NCBI RefSeq assembly: GCF_900091455.1
Contig: NZ_LT607412.1
Coordinates: forward strand, 3,720,001-3,784,000
Source: Micromonospora coriariae
GTDB lineage: Bacteria; Actinomycetota; Actinomycetes; Mycobacteriales; Micromonosporaceae
DNA length: 64,000 bases
Direction: 5' to 3'
Shown: one piece after another, positions 25,590 through 34,669 of the stretch
Numbering within the stretch: position 1 is the first letter of the stretch
Layout of the letters: every line of letters begins with the position of its first letter
Notes under the pieces: model-generated
What the model was told of the DNA's origin: nothing
The model's input: only the letters and a program-made list of their open reading frames with translations
Databases searched by the model: none
Translations under genes and position numbers: made by a program

Positions 25590-26605
25590 TGCCGCTGCCG
25601 CCCAGGTGGCTGCGCCGGTTGCTGCTCGCCCCCGGCGTGGTGCTGCTCGCATTCACCGTGGTGACCACCCTGCCGGTCTGGGCGCTGCTCGCGGTGGCCG
25701 CCTCGCCGCTGGTTCCGGGCCGGCTGCGTCCGCTGCGACTGCTCTGGATCGGCTGCGTCTACCTGGTCTGGGACGCCGTCGCGCTGCTCGCGCTCTTCGT
25801 GCTCTGGGTCGCCTCCGGCTTCGGCTGGCGGAGCCGGTCGCCGGCCTTCCAGCGCGCCCACTACCTGCTGGCCGGCTGGTTCCTGCGGGTGCTGTTCTGG
25901 CAGGCACGCTGGACGCTGCGGCTGCGCATCGACGTGGTCGGCACCGACCCGGACACCGCGCTGCCCGGCCGGCCCGAGCTGGTGCTCTCCCGGCACGCCG
26001 GGCCAGGCGACTCGTTCATCCTGATCCACGGTCTGGTCAACTGGTTCAACCGCGAGCCCCGGATCGTGCTCAAGGACAGCCTCCAGTGGGACCCGGCGAT
26101 CGACGTGCTGCTCAACCGGCTGCCCAACCGGTTCATCGCGCCGACGCCGGAGCGCGGCGAGGAGACGGTGCGCCAGGTCGGGCACCTGGCCACCGGCCTG
26201 GATGACAACGACGCCTTCGTGATCTTCCCGGAGGGCGGCAACTTCACCCCGAAGCGTCGGCTGCGTGCCATCGCCCGGCTGCGTTCCCTCGGGCTGGAGC
26301 GGATGGCGCTGCGCGCGGAGCGGATGCGGCACGTGCTCGCCCCGCAGCCGGGCGGCATGCTCGCCGCGTTGGACGCCGCCCCGGACGCCGGGGCCATCTT
26401 CGTCGCCCACACCGGACTGGACCGGATGCTCACCGTCGCCGACGTGTGGCGGGAACTGCCGATGGACAAGCGGATCGTGATGCGGTTCTGGTCGGTGCCA
26501 CCGGAGGACGTGCCGACCGGACGGCAGGAACGCATCGACTGGCTCTACGACTGGTGGGCGAAGATCGACGCCTGGATCGCGGCCAATCGGGACGGCGCCG
26601 CGTAG
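25589..26605 (+). CDS. Lysophospholipid acyltransferase family membrane protein
   Basis: A 338-residue protein. Two or three N-terminal membrane helices (about 15-80: VVLLAFTVVTTLPVWALLAV, VWDAVALLALFVLWVASGF) precede a PlsC-like core: LSRHAGPGDSF (HX4D, about 134-139) and IFPEGGNF (about 212-218). The ATG overlaps the patatin stop. This longer type differs from classical PlsC and is typical of actinobacterial 1-acyl-glycerol-phosphate acyltransferases of unknown specificity. The coupling to a patatin suggests phospholipid remodelling. Confidence 0.85.
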   Translation: MPLPPRWLRRLLLAPGVVLLAFTVVTTLPVWALLAVAASPLVPGRLRPLRLLWIGCVYLVWDAVALLALFVLWVASGFGWRSRSPAFQRAHYLLAGWFLRVLFWQARWTLRLRIDVVGTDPDTALPGRPELVLSRHAGPGDSFILIHGLVNWFNREPRIVLKDSLQWDPAIDVLLNRLPNRFIAPTPERGEETVRQVGHLATGLDDNDAFVIFPEGGNFTPKRRLRAIARLRSLGLERMALRAERMRHVLAPQPGGMLAALDAAPDAGAIFVAHTGLDRMLTVADVWRELPMDKRIVMRFWSVPPEDVPTGRQERIDWLYDWWAKIDAWIAANRDGAA

Positions 26606-26614
26606 GGTGCGATC

Positions 26615-26935
26615 GTGGACCAGATCTGCGTGGTGACGACGGTGGTGGATGCACGATCGGTCGCCGACGTGCTGGCGGCCGCGGCCGTCGCCGGACGGCT
26701 CGCCGCCTGCGCTCAGGTCGGCGGCCAGGTGGACAGCACCTACTGGTGGCGGTCCGGGGTGGAGACCAGCACCGAGTGGTCGGTCCAGTTCAAGACCGCA
26801 CCCGACCGCCTCTCCGCGCTCGTGGACCAGATCCGGGCCAGCCACCCGTACGAGGTCCCGGAGATCCTGGTGTCCAGGGTGGAGAGTGGCGACCCCGGCT
26901 ACGCCACCTGGGTGCACGAGCACACCCGCCCCTGA
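26615..26935 (+). CDS. cutA: CutA1 divalent-cation tolerance protein
   Basis: A 106-residue protein of the trimeric CutA family (usual length about 105-115). Characteristic pieces are VVTTVVDARSVADVLAAAAVAGRLAACAQV, STYWW, EWSVQFKTAPDRL, HPYEVPEILVSRVESGDPGYATWV. Originally linked to copper tolerance, its real role is uncertain. GTG start at 26615, nine bases after the acyltransferase stop, so it is probably in the same operon. Confidence 0.95.
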   Translation: MDQICVVTTVVDARSVADVLAAAAVAGRLAACAQVGGQVDSTYWWRSGVETSTEWSVQFKTAPDRLSALVDQIRASHPYEVPEILVSRVESGDPGYATWVHEHTRP

Positions 26936-26983
26936 GTACGCGCACTCTGGGCCCCGTCGCGGTGCGGCTTCGAGAATGACCGC

Positions 26984-29900
26984 GTGGATGACACCGGCTA
27001 TCCCTGCCCGGCCTGCGGCGCCCCGGCAGACCTGAGCTCCGGCTGCGGCGGCTGTCGCCGCCCGCCTGACCCGATCGCCGCCGAGGTGGTCCGGCTGGGC
27101 CGGGAGGTCGCGCGGCTCGGGCCCGAGGTGGAGCGGGCCCGACGGACGTACGCCGAGCTGGCCGGGCTGCTGGCGGCCAGTTCCCGGCGCCGGGACGAGT
27201 TGTCCGCGATCGTTCGTGCCGGAGTGGCCGCGTCCGTCACGGCGCGACCGGCGTCCTTCACGGCGGCGCGGAGCCCCAGCGGCTCGGGGCTGCTCAACGG
27301 GCCGGGGGTGGCGGCCCCGGCCGCTACGGGGGCCCCGGCGCCGGGCGCGGCGGAGACGTCGACCCGGACGGTCCAGGGCCTGCTCTTCGTCCTCGGTGGA
27401 CTCCTGCTGGGCACGGCGGCGGTGGTCTTCACCGCGGTGGCCTGGGCGGCGGTGGGGGTCGGTGGCCGGGCGCTGATCCTGGCGGCGGTCACCGCGCTCG
27501 CCCTGGCCGCCCCGTTGCTGGCGGTGCGCCGGGGGCTGCGCGGCACGGCGGAGACGTTCGCCGCGGTGGGGTTGCTGCTGATGGTGCTGGACGGTTACGC
27601 GGCCTGGTCGGTGGACCTGGCGGGGGTGGCCGGCTGGCCGGGCAGCAGGTACGCCGCGCTGGTCGGGGGGGCCAGCGCGGCGGTCGCCGCGGCGTACGCC
27701 CGGTGGAGTCGGTTGACGGGCCCCTGGTTCGCCGCGCTGCTGGCCGCCCAACCGGTGCTGCCGCTGCTCGCCGTGGAGGCGCGGCCGGGCCCGGCCGGCT
27801 GGGCGCTGGTCCTGCTCGGGGTGGCGCTGCTGGACCTGGCTGTGCTGGCCCGGCTACGAGACGGGGAAGGGCGGGCGCGGTTGGCCGGTCGGGTGCTGTC
27901 CGGGGTCGGGCACGTCGCCGCGTTGGTCGGTGCCGCTGGGTGTGCCCTGGTGCCGCTGCTGCTCGGCCGGGCGGCGGATGCGCCGCTGCTGGCCGGGGTG
28001 CCGCTGGTGCTGGTCGCGCTGACCGGGCTCGGCGCGGCCGGGCTGGTCGGGGGACGGGTGCTGCGGACGGTGGCCGCCGGGCTGCTGGTGCCGGTGCTCG
28101 CCGCCGCGCTGTTGCGCCCGGTGGCCGAGCTGCGGCCGTCGTTGCTGCTGCTCGCGGCGGCCACGGTGGCCCTCGGGCTGGCCGGCGCGGTACGGCTGCC
28201 GCCGGTCGGCTGGCGGACCGGCCCGCGTGCCGGGGCGCTGCTGGTCGCGGCGGGCACGGCGCAGATCGCGGTGCTGATCACCGGTGGTCTGGCGGTCGCC
28301 GCCGCCGGCCGATCGCTGCCGCCGTGGCACGGTGCCGGGACGGGGCCGGAGCTCGACTGGGGCTGGCAGGTGGCGCCCGCGCTGGCGCTGGCGCTCGGCG
28401 CGACGGTCCTCCTGCTGCCCCGGGTCGCGCGGGTGCCGCTCGCCATGGCCGGCGCGGCGGTGGTGCTGCTCGCCCTGCCGGTCGGCTGGGCGGTCGCCTG
28501 GCCGGCCGTGGTGGCAGTGGACCTGGTCGGTGGGGCCGTGCTGCTGCTCGCCGTGCTGGCCCGACCGGCGCACCGGCCGACCACGCTGCGCACCGGCGCG
28601 CTCGGCGGCGTCGTCCTGCTCGGGCACGGCCTGCTGGTGGCCCTGGCCGCTCCCGCCGGTGCCCTGGTGGCGCTCGGGACGATCACCGTGCTCGGTCTGG
28701 CGCTGGCCGTGCGACGGGCCGCCGGGCCGTACCGGCGGGTGGCCGGCACCGGTCTGCTGGTCGGGCAGGTCGCGCTGCCCGGGGTCGCCGCGGTGGCGGC
28801 GTTCGCCGCGGGCGCGCCGCCCTGGTGGCAGGCCCGGGTCGCGCTGGTCGCCGCCGGGCTTGCGCTGGTCGCGGTGCTCGCGACGCGTCGGCACCGGGTG
28901 GAGCTGACCGGGTACGCGGTGAGCGGAGCCGTGGTCGCGGTGAGCGTCCCCGGGCTGGCGCCGCTGGTCGTGGCGGGCAACGAGCCGCTCGCGCCCTACG
29001 CCGCGCTGGCGGCGCTGTGCGTCGCGCTCGTCGCCCGCTGGGACCGCCCGGCGACCGGCGATCAACCGGACGGGTCGCGGGAACAGGTCACCGCGGGGGC
29101 GCCGGTAGCCGGCGACGGTGAGCCGGTCGAGCCGGCCAGCCCGGCGGCGTCGCCGGTGACCGGCCCGTCGAGCCTGCTGGGGGTGGCCGGCGTCGTGCTG
29201 GTGGCGGTCGCGGTGCTGGCCGCGCTGCCGGCGCTGCTGACCGCGCTCGCCGCGCCGTACGGCAGCCGGGGTCCGGTCTGGTCCGGAGTCCCCACGGTCG
29301 TCGCCGACCCGACGGCGCTCCCGGCCGCGCTGGCGCTGGTCGTGTTGGCGGCGGCCGCCGTGCTGACGGTTCGGGCGGTCCACCCGCCGCTGCTGCGCGC
29401 GCTGCCGTTCGGCGCGGCCGCGCTGCCGGTGCTGCTCGTCGCGGTCGGCGCGCCCTGGCCGCTGCTGCCGGCCGCCGTCCTGCTCGCCGGGGTGGCCGCG
29501 CTGCTGCTCGCCGCGCTGGCCGTGCCCCGCCCGGCGCTCGTGCCGATCGCCGTGCCGGCGGGGGTGGTGCTGGCCGCCTCCGGCGTGGTGGGGCTGCTGG
29601 TCACCCGCGCCGGCACCCTCGCCGCCGAGGGTGTGCTGCTGGCGGCGGCGGTGGTCGTCGCCGTCGGAGCGCGGAACGTCGAGGTGCGCCTCACTGGTTG
29701 CCTCGCCGCGGTGGGGGCCGCGTCGGCGCTGGCGGTGACCGCCCCGCTCGCGGCAGGGCTGCCGCTCCGGGCGGCGGCGTACCCGCTGCTGGCGGTGGCC
29801 GCGCTGGTCCTGGCGACCGCCGCCGCGACGAGCCCGCCGGAGGCGGCCAGTGGAGGTTCGTCGGCGCGGGCCCGGGCCGAGCGGGTGCTGGATGCCGCCG

Positions 29901-30535
29901 CGCAGGCCGTGGCGCTGGTGGCGGTGCTACTCGCCGTCGAGGTGGCGCGGCACGTCGCCACCATCTGCGTGCTCTGGGGTGTCGCCGTCGCGCTGCGGCT
30001 GCTGCGCCGGGGCGAGCCCGTCGCCCGGCGGTGGGCGTTCGCCGCCATCGCCGGCGGCAGCGAGTTGTTCGCGGCATGGGTGCTGCTGGCCGCCGGCGGG
30101 GTGACCGTGCTGGAGGCGTACACCCTGCCGGCCGCGGGGCTCGCCCTCGGCGCGGGCCTGCTGGCGATGCGCACCCGGTCCAATCTGACCAGCTGGCCGG
30201 CGCTCGGGCCGGGGCTGGTCGCGGCGCTGCTGCCGAGCCTGGTGTCGGTGCTGGCCGGGCCGGACCCGCAGCCGTGGCGGCGGCTGCTGCTCGGCGCGGC
30301 AGCGCTGGGCGCGGTGCTGGCCGGCGCCACCCGCCGCTGGCAGGCCCCGGTGCTGCTCGGCGGCGCGGTGCTGGCGGTGCTGGCGCTGCACGAGCTGGCC
30401 CGTGGCTGGGATCTGCTGCCCCGGTGGATCTACCTGGGTGTCGGCGGGCTGGCGTTGATCGGGCTCGCCGCGAGCTACGAGCGGCGGCGGCGCGACCTGG
30501 CCCGGCTGCGCGACGCGGTGGCCCGGCTCGGCTGA
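26984..30535 (+). CDS. Giant multi-pass membrane protein, SCO7613-like
   Basis: A 1183-residue protein that begins with a zinc-ribbon-like motif (Cys8, Cys11, Cys21, Cys24) and a short coiled coil (about 38-75), followed by more than 25 hydrophobic segments, very rich in Ala/Val/Leu/Gly. A hydrophilic break near residue 690-725 splits the membrane part in two. It resembles actinobacterial SCO7613-type membrane proteins, whose function is unknown. GTG at 26984 follows the CutA gene by 48 bases. The third-position G/C bias makes long antisense frames across the whole gene. Confidence 0.75.
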   Translation: MDDTGYPCPACGAPADLSSGCGGCRRPPDPIAAEVVRLGREVARLGPEVERARRTYAELAGLLAASSRRRDELSAIVRAGVAASVTARPASFTAARSPSGSGLLNGPGVAAPAATGAPAPGAAETSTRTVQGLLFVLGGLLLGTAAVVFTAVAWAAVGVGGRALILAAVTALALAAPLLAVRRGLRGTAETFAAVGLLLMVLDGYAAWSVDLAGVAGWPGSRYAALVGGASAAVAAAYARWSRLTGPWFAALLAAQPVLPLLAVEARPGPAGWALVLLGVALLDLAVLARLRDGEGRARLAGRVLSGVGHVAALVGAAGCALVPLLLGRAADAPLLAGVPLVLVALTGLGAAGLVGGRVLRTVAAGLLVPVLAAALLRPVAELRPSLLLLAAATVALGLAGAVRLPPVGWRTGPRAGALLVAAGTAQIAVLITGGLAVAAAGRSLPPWHGAGTGPELDWGWQVAPALALALGATVLLLPRVARVPLAMAGAAVVLLALPVGWAVAWPAVVAVDLVGGAVLLLAVLARPAHRPTTLRTGALGGVVLLGHGLLVALAAPAGALVALGTITVLGLALAVRRAAGPYRRVAGTGLLVGQVALPGVAAVAAFAAGAPPWWQARVALVAAGLALVAVLATRRHRVELTGYAVSGAVVAVSVPGLAPLVVAGNEPLAPYAALAALCVALVARWDRPATGDQPDGSREQVTAGAPVAGDGEPVEPASPAASPVTGPSSLLGVAGVVLVAVAVLAALPALLTALAAPYGSRGPVWSGVPTVVADPTALPAALALVVLAAAAVLTVRAVHPPLLRALPFGAAALPVLLVAVGAPWPLLPAAVLLAGVAALLLAALAVPRPALVPIAVPAGVVLAASGVVGLLVTRAGTLAAEGVLLAAAVVVAVGARNVEVRLTGCLAAVGAASALAVTAPLAAGLPLRAAAYPLLAVAALVLATAAATSPPEAASGGSSARARAERVLDAAAQAVALVAVLLAVEVARHVATICVLWGVAVALRLLRRGEPVARRWAFAAIAGGSELFAAWVLLAAGGVTVLEAYTLPAAGLALGAGLLAMRTRSNLTSWPALGPGLVAALLPSLVSVLAGPDPQPWRRLLLGAAALGAVLAGATRRWQAPVLLGGAVLAVLALHELARGWDLLPRWIYLGVGGLALIGLAASYERRRRDLARLRDAVARLG

Positions 30536-30542
30536 GTGGACC

Positions 30543-30568
30543 GGGGGGTAGGGCTCGCCCTACCCCCC
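30543..30568. terminator. Perfect GC hairpin after the giant membrane protein gene
   Basis: GGGGGGTAGGGC (30543-30554) pairs perfectly with 30557-30568 across a two-base loop, seven bases after the stop codon. No T-tract, but the position fits termination. A second small repeat, GGGTTGC/GCAACCC (30575-30581 with 30596-30602), and a TTGACA at 30615-30620 lie between it and the desaturase gene and may be that gene's control region. Confidence 0.6.
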
Positions 30569-30669
30569 ATTCGGGGGTTGCCAGGGTTACTCAAAGCAAC
30601 CCATACCGGGAGACTTGACAGTGAGCCCGGGCCACCCCGGTACGGGCGTGAGCGGGAACGGGAGCAGCA

Positions 30670-31722
30670 ATGGCGCTCGGAGCGGTGGCGGAACCGCCGG
30701 TACGACGGCGAGGCAGTGACTACGCACAGTTGTCCCGACGGATCAGCCAGGCGGGTCTGCTCGAGCGGCGCCCCGGCTGGTACGTCGCCCGCATCCTGCT
30801 CACCCTCGGCGCCTTCGTGGCCGGCTGGGTCGCCGTGTTCCTCGTCGGCGACTCCTGGTGGCAGCTGCCGCTCGCGGCCGTGATGGCGGTCGCCACGACC
30901 CAGGTCGCGTTCCTCGGCCACGACGCCGGGCACCGCCAGATGTTCCGTCGACGCGGTCCCAGCGAGCTGGTGGGGCTGTTCGCCGGCAACATGGCGGTGG
31001 GGATCAGCTACGGCTGGTGGGTCGACAAGCACAACCGGCACCACGCCAACCCGAACCATGAGGACGAGGACCCGGACGTCGGCGCGGGAGCCCTGGTGTG
31101 GACGCCGGAGCAGGCGCTCGAGACCCGCGGGTTCGGCCGCTGGATGGCCAAGCGGCAGGCGTACTTCTTCTTCCCGATGCTGCTGCTCGAAGGGCTGAGC
31201 CTGCACGTGGCGAGCATCCGGGCGATCGTCGGCCGGGGACCGGACGGCCGGTACGCCACCCCGATGCGGCACCGGGCGGTCGAGGCCGGCCTGCTCCTCG
31301 TGCACACCGCCGGTTACGTGGCGCTGCTGCTGGCGGTCATGTCTCCGGGCAAGGCGTTGCTCTTCGCCGCCGTGCACCAGGCGCTGTGGGGCCTCTACAT
31401 GGGCTGCGCGTTCGCGCCGAACCACAAGGGCATGCCGATGCCGACCGCCGAGGACGAGCTGGACTTCCTGCGCAAGCAGGTGCTGACCTCCCGCAACGTT
31501 CGGGGCAGCCGGTTCGTGGACACCGCGCTCGGTGGGCTCAACTACCAGATCGAGCACCACCTGTTCCCGAACATGCCCCGGGCCAACCTGCGCCGAGCCC
31601 AGCCGATCGTTCGCGCCTACTGCGCCGAGCAGGGCATCTCGTACGCCGAGACCGGGCTGGTCGAGTCGTACCGGCAGGCGCTCGGCCACCTGCACGAGGT
31701 GGGCCAGCCGCTGCGCGGCTGA
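30670..31722 (+). CDS. Membrane fatty acid desaturase
   Basis: A 350-residue di-iron desaturase. Three histidine boxes: HDAGH (84-88), HNRHH (about 122-126) and QIEHHLFP (about 294), plus membrane pairs (VARILLTLGAFVAGWVAVFLVG, LLLVHTAGYVALLLAVM). It introduces a double bond in acyl-CoA or phospholipid acyl chains, likely to keep the membrane fluid. ATG 30670 follows GGGAGCAGCA. The gene is alone, ending in a clear terminator. Confidence 0.92.
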   Translation: MALGAVAEPPVRRRGSDYAQLSRRISQAGLLERRPGWYVARILLTLGAFVAGWVAVFLVGDSWWQLPLAAVMAVATTQVAFLGHDAGHRQMFRRRGPSELVGLFAGNMAVGISYGWWVDKHNRHHANPNHEDEDPDVGAGALVWTPEQALETRGFGRWMAKRQAYFFFPMLLLEGLSLHVASIRAIVGRGPDGRYATPMRHRAVEAGLLLVHTAGYVALLLAVMSPGKALLFAAVHQALWGLYMGCAFAPNHKGMPMPTAEDELDFLRKQVLTSRNVRGSRFVDTALGGLNYQIEHHLFPNMPRANLRRAQPIVRAYCAEQGISYAETGLVESYRQALGHLHEVGQPLRG

Positions 31723-31736
31723 GCGACGTACCTGGC

Positions 31737-31766
31737 GGGGGCGGTGCCGTAGGGCACCGCCCCCTT
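31737..31766 (+). terminator. Terminator after the desaturase gene
   Basis: GGGGGCGGTGCC (31737-31748) pairs perfectly with 31753-31764 across GTAG, followed by TTCGTC. It begins 15 bases after the stop codon. Confidence 0.75.
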
Positions 31767-31838
31767 CGTCGTGCCGGGCCGTCCGACACCCCGCCACCGC
31801 TGGTCGATGCCGCTCGCCGGCCCCGGTAGGGTCGGCGC

Positions 31839-32132
31839 ATGGCAGACCTGCTCACCGCGGAAGCGGTGCGAGAGAACCTGGGCGGGCTGACGGGCTGGTC
31901 CGGTGACGGCACCGGGATCACCCGCACGGTGGAGCTGCCCAGCTTCCCGGCGGCCATCGCCGTGGTGGACCGGGTGGCGACGGTGGCCGAGGCGCTCGAC
32001 CACCATCCCGACATCGACATCCGATGGCGGACCCTGACCTTCCGCTGCGTCACGCACTCGGCCGGTGGGGTCACCCACCGTGACATCGAGCTGGCCGGGC
32101 GGATCGACGACATCCTCCGGAGTGCGGCATGA
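31839..32132 (+). CDS. 4a-hydroxytetrahydrobiopterin dehydratase (pterin carbinolamine dehydratase)
   Basis: A 97-residue protein of the PCD/DCoH family. The diagnostic DHHPDIDIRWRTL segment holds the catalytic histidines (about 54-55) and the family's WxxV/L strand; length is typical. It dehydrates 4a-hydroxy-tetrahydropterin to recycle the cofactor of aromatic amino acid hydroxylases, although no such hydroxylase is in the window. Its stop overlaps the next start (ATGA), tying it to an FHA-domain protein, an unusual partner. Confidence 0.92.
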   Translation: MADLLTAEAVRENLGGLTGWSGDGTGITRTVELPSFPAAIAVVDRVATVAEALDHHPDIDIRWRTLTFRCVTHSAGGVTHRDIELAGRIDDILRSAA

Positions 32133-33283
32133 GATTCGAGATCAGCAAGGTGCTGGACGCCATCGAGGGCCGGGTCTGCACGGACCCGTCGTTGGCCCGG
32201 GCTGTGCTCGACCTGGCGGAGGTGATCCGCTACCAGGACCTCGACGGCGGCCGGCCGGCCAGCCTGCTGCGGCTCGGCATGGTCATCGACGCGCTCTCCC
32301 GTGAGCTGGAGGAGGACAGCGTCCAGGTCTACGCGGTGGTGCACCGGGCCCTGCTCTCCGACGCCGACCTCACCTCCAACGAGCGGATGGTGGTCCGGCG
32401 CTGGGCCGACGACGGGCTCGTCGAGGTGCTCGACAACCCGGGCGACCGGATGCTGGAGGTCGCCGACCTGCTCGGGCTGCCGGTGCTCAGCCGGGTCCGC
32501 TTCGACGGGCTGCGTGGGCGGTTCCCGTGGTTGGTCGAGCAGCCCGGTCGGGTGCTCGCCCCGGTGCCCGGCGCCGGCGGGCCAGCGTTCATCGCGCACG
32601 TCGGTGGCGGGCACGCGCCGGTCGCGGGCAAGCGCTCGCCGACCGGAGCCAAGCTGCTGGCCCGCCAGTGGCGCTGCCCGGAGTCGGGCTGTGCCCTGTT
32701 CGGCAGCGGTGGTGGGGGCGGCGCCTTCGCCGACCTGGCCGGAGGGGCGGACCGCAGCCCGGCCGGGCAGCCGCCGCCCGCGCTGCGCGGCGGCGTACCG
32801 ACCTGCCCCCGGCACGGCGTACGGCTCGGTGACGGCGGTCCCCGGCCACGCAGCGAGGTGCTCGCGGTGCGGGTCGGCGGCCTGGTCCGGCGGCGCTTCG
32901 TGCTGACCGAGGACCAGCCGGTCGTGGCCGGCCGTGCACCCGAGCAGGACGGCGGGATCATGCTCGGGCAGTGGCTCAACGACGAGGCCCGGCGGTGGAT
33001 CAGCCGGGGTCACGTCCACTTCGAGCTGCGGGTCGGCGAGGTCATCGTGACCGACGTGAGCACCAACGGCTCCGGCATCCGACCGGCCGGTTCGATGTCC
33101 GAGTCGGACCGGATCCCCCTGGCGCCGCAGCAGTCCCGGGTGTTGGGCGAGAACGACATGGTGGAGCTCTACCCCGGGGTGCAGATCGGCCGCGCGGAGG
33201 AGTTGCCGACCGGCGCCCCCTTTACCCCCACCTCGGTGATGGCCGAAGCCCCGACGATGGCCATGCGCCTACCCCGCGCCTAA
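32129..33283 (+). CDS. FHA-domain protein with a cysteine-bearing middle region
   Basis: A 384-residue protein coupled to the pterin dehydratase gene by a four-base overlap. The N-terminal 110 residues are helical (MRFEISKVLDAIEGRVCTD) and not recognised. The middle has CPESGC and TCPRHG, a possible zinc site. An FHA domain covers about 250-350: VAGRAPEQ, RWISRGHVHFEL and DVSTNGSGI carry the Arg, Ser, His and Asn that bind phosphothreonine. It therefore probably reads a Ser/Thr kinase signal; a kinase is encoded at 23145-24662. No membrane segment. Confidence 0.8.
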   Translation: MRFEISKVLDAIEGRVCTDPSLARAVLDLAEVIRYQDLDGGRPASLLRLGMVIDALSRELEEDSVQVYAVVHRALLSDADLTSNERMVVRRWADDGLVEVLDNPGDRMLEVADLLGLPVLSRVRFDGLRGRFPWLVEQPGRVLAPVPGAGGPAFIAHVGGGHAPVAGKRSPTGAKLLARQWRCPESGCALFGSGGGGGAFADLAGGADRSPAGQPPPALRGGVPTCPRHGVRLGDGGPRPRSEVLAVRVGGLVRRRFVLTEDQPVVAGRAPEQDGGIMLGQWLNDEARRWISRGHVHFELRVGEVIVTDVSTNGSGIRPAGSMSESDRIPLAPQQSRVLGENDMVELYPGVQIGRAEELPTGAPFTPTSVMAEAPTMAMRLPRA

Positions 33284-33345
33284 CCCCGCGCCCCCTGCCG
33301 GCGCCCGCGCCCGCGCCCGCCCCGCGCCCGCGCCCCCGCCTCGTC

Positions 33346-33401
33346 GATCTAGGGCATGTCGTCGCTGATTGATCTACAACCGCGACGATATGCCCTAGAT
33401 C
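33346..33401. repeat. Intergenic inverted repeat, family B (GATCTAGGGC)
   Basis: Arms 33346-33364 and 33383-33401 (19 bases, one G-T type mismatch) share GATCTAGGGC and TCGTCG with the element at 6033-6090. It lies between the convergent FHA and rocD genes, inside a low-complexity C-rich/G-rich stretch, so a two-way terminator is possible. Confidence 0.8.
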
Positions 33402-33451
33402 AACGGGGGTGGGGGCGGGGGGACGGGGGGGAGGGGGCGGGGGGAGGGGGG

Positions 33452-34669
33452 TTAGGCGGTGAGGACTGCTGCGAGTTGGGCTACCGCTAGGTCGATCTCC
33501 TCTTCGGTGATCACCAGTGGCGGGGCGAGTCGGATGGTGGAGCCGTGCGTGTCCTTGGCGAGCACGCCCCGCTCGGCGAGCCGCTCACACGCCTCCCGTC
33601 CGCTCATCAGCGCCGGGTCGATGTCCAGACCGGCCCAGAGACCGCGGACGCGTACCCCGACCAGGCCCTTGCCGATCAGACCCTCCAGGCCGGCGCGCAG
33701 CCGCTCGCCCAGCTCGGCCGAGCGGCGCTGGAACTCGCCGGTGGCCAGCAGCCGGACCACTTCGATCGCGACCGCGCAGGCCAGCGGGTTGCCACCGAAG
33801 GTGGAGCCGTGCTGGCCGGGCTTGAGCACGCCGAGCACGTCGGCGTTCGCGGCCACCGCGGAGACCGGCACGATGCCGCCGCCGAGCGCCTTGCCCAGCA
33901 GGTACATGTCCGGCACTACGCCCTCGTGGTCACAGGCGAAGGTCGCACCGGTACGCCCCAGACCGGACTGGATCTCGTCGGCGATGAAGAGCACGTTGCG
34001 ATCGGTGCACACCTGGCGTACGCCCGGTAGGTAGCCGTCCGGCGGCACCACCACGCCCTGCTCGCCCTGGATCGGCTCCAGCAGCACGGCCACGGTGTTC
34101 TCGTCGATCGCGGCGGCCAGCGCGTCCAGGTCGCCGTACGGGACCACTGTGAAGCCCGGGGTGTACGGCCCGAAGTCGGCGCGGGCGTCCTCGTCGGTCG
34201 AGAAGCTCACGATGGTGGTCGTCCGGCCGTGGAAGTTGCCCTCGGCGACCACGATGTTGGCCTGGCCGGCGGGCACGCCCTTGACCTGGTAGCCCCACTT
34301 GCGGGCCACCTTGATCCCGGTCTCCACCGCCTCGGCGCCGGTGTTCATCGGCAGCACCAGGTCCTTGCCGCACAGCTCGGCCAGCTCCCGGCAGAAGTCG
34401 GCGAACTGGTCGTGGATGAAGGCCCGGCTGGTCAGCGTCAGCCGGTCCAGTTGCGCGTGCGCGGCGGCGATCAGCTGCGGGTGGCGGTGGCCGAAGTTGA
34501 GCGCGGAGTAGCCGGCCAGGCAGTCCAGGTAGCGCCGGCCGTCCACGTCGGTGAGCCAGGCGCCCTCGGCCGACGAGATCACCACCGGCAGCGGGTGGTA
34601 GTTGTGCGCTGTCCAGCGCTCGGCGTCTCGGACCGCTCCCGGCGTCCGCAGGATGTCATCCACGATCAC
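33452..34669 (-). CDS. rocD: Ornithine--oxo-acid aminotransferase
   Basis: A 405-residue class III PLP aminotransferase that converts ornithine + 2-oxoglutarate to glutamate semialdehyde + glutamate. Motifs: TAHNYHPLPVVISSAEG (start of OAT proteins), NTGAEAVETGIKVARKW, NFHGRTTTIVSFS, IADEIQSGLGRTG and LLGKALGGGIVPVSA (PLP lysine near residue 260), GQHGSTFGGNPLA. GTG 34669 overlaps the stop of the DDAH-like gene. Together they form an arginine/ornithine catabolic operon transcribed from upstream of ddaH. Confidence 0.94.
   Translation of the reverse strand: MIVDDILRTPGAVRDAERWTAHNYHPLPVVISSAEGAWLTDVDGRRYLDCLAGYSALNFGHRHPQLIAAAHAQLDRLTLTSRAFIHDQFADFCRELAELCGKDLVLPMNTGAEAVETGIKVARKWGYQVKGVPAGQANIVVAEGNFHGRTTTIVSFSTDEDARADFGPYTPGFTVVPYGDLDALAAAIDENTVAVLLEPIQGEQGVVVPPDGYLPGVRQVCTDRNVLFIADEIQSGLGRTGATFACDHEGVVPDMYLLGKALGGGIVPVSAVAANADVLGVLKPGQHGSTFGGNPLACAVAIEVVRLLATGEFQRRSAELGERLRAGLEGLIGKGLVGVRVRGLWAGLDIDPALMSGREACERLAERGVLAKDTHGSTIRLAPPLVITEEEIDLAVAQLAAVLTA

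Noticed and set aside
27595..30391. Long antisense frames across the giant membrane protein gene
   Set aside because: Same G/C third-position effect; Ala/Ser/Thr-rich without hydrophobic or domain pattern.
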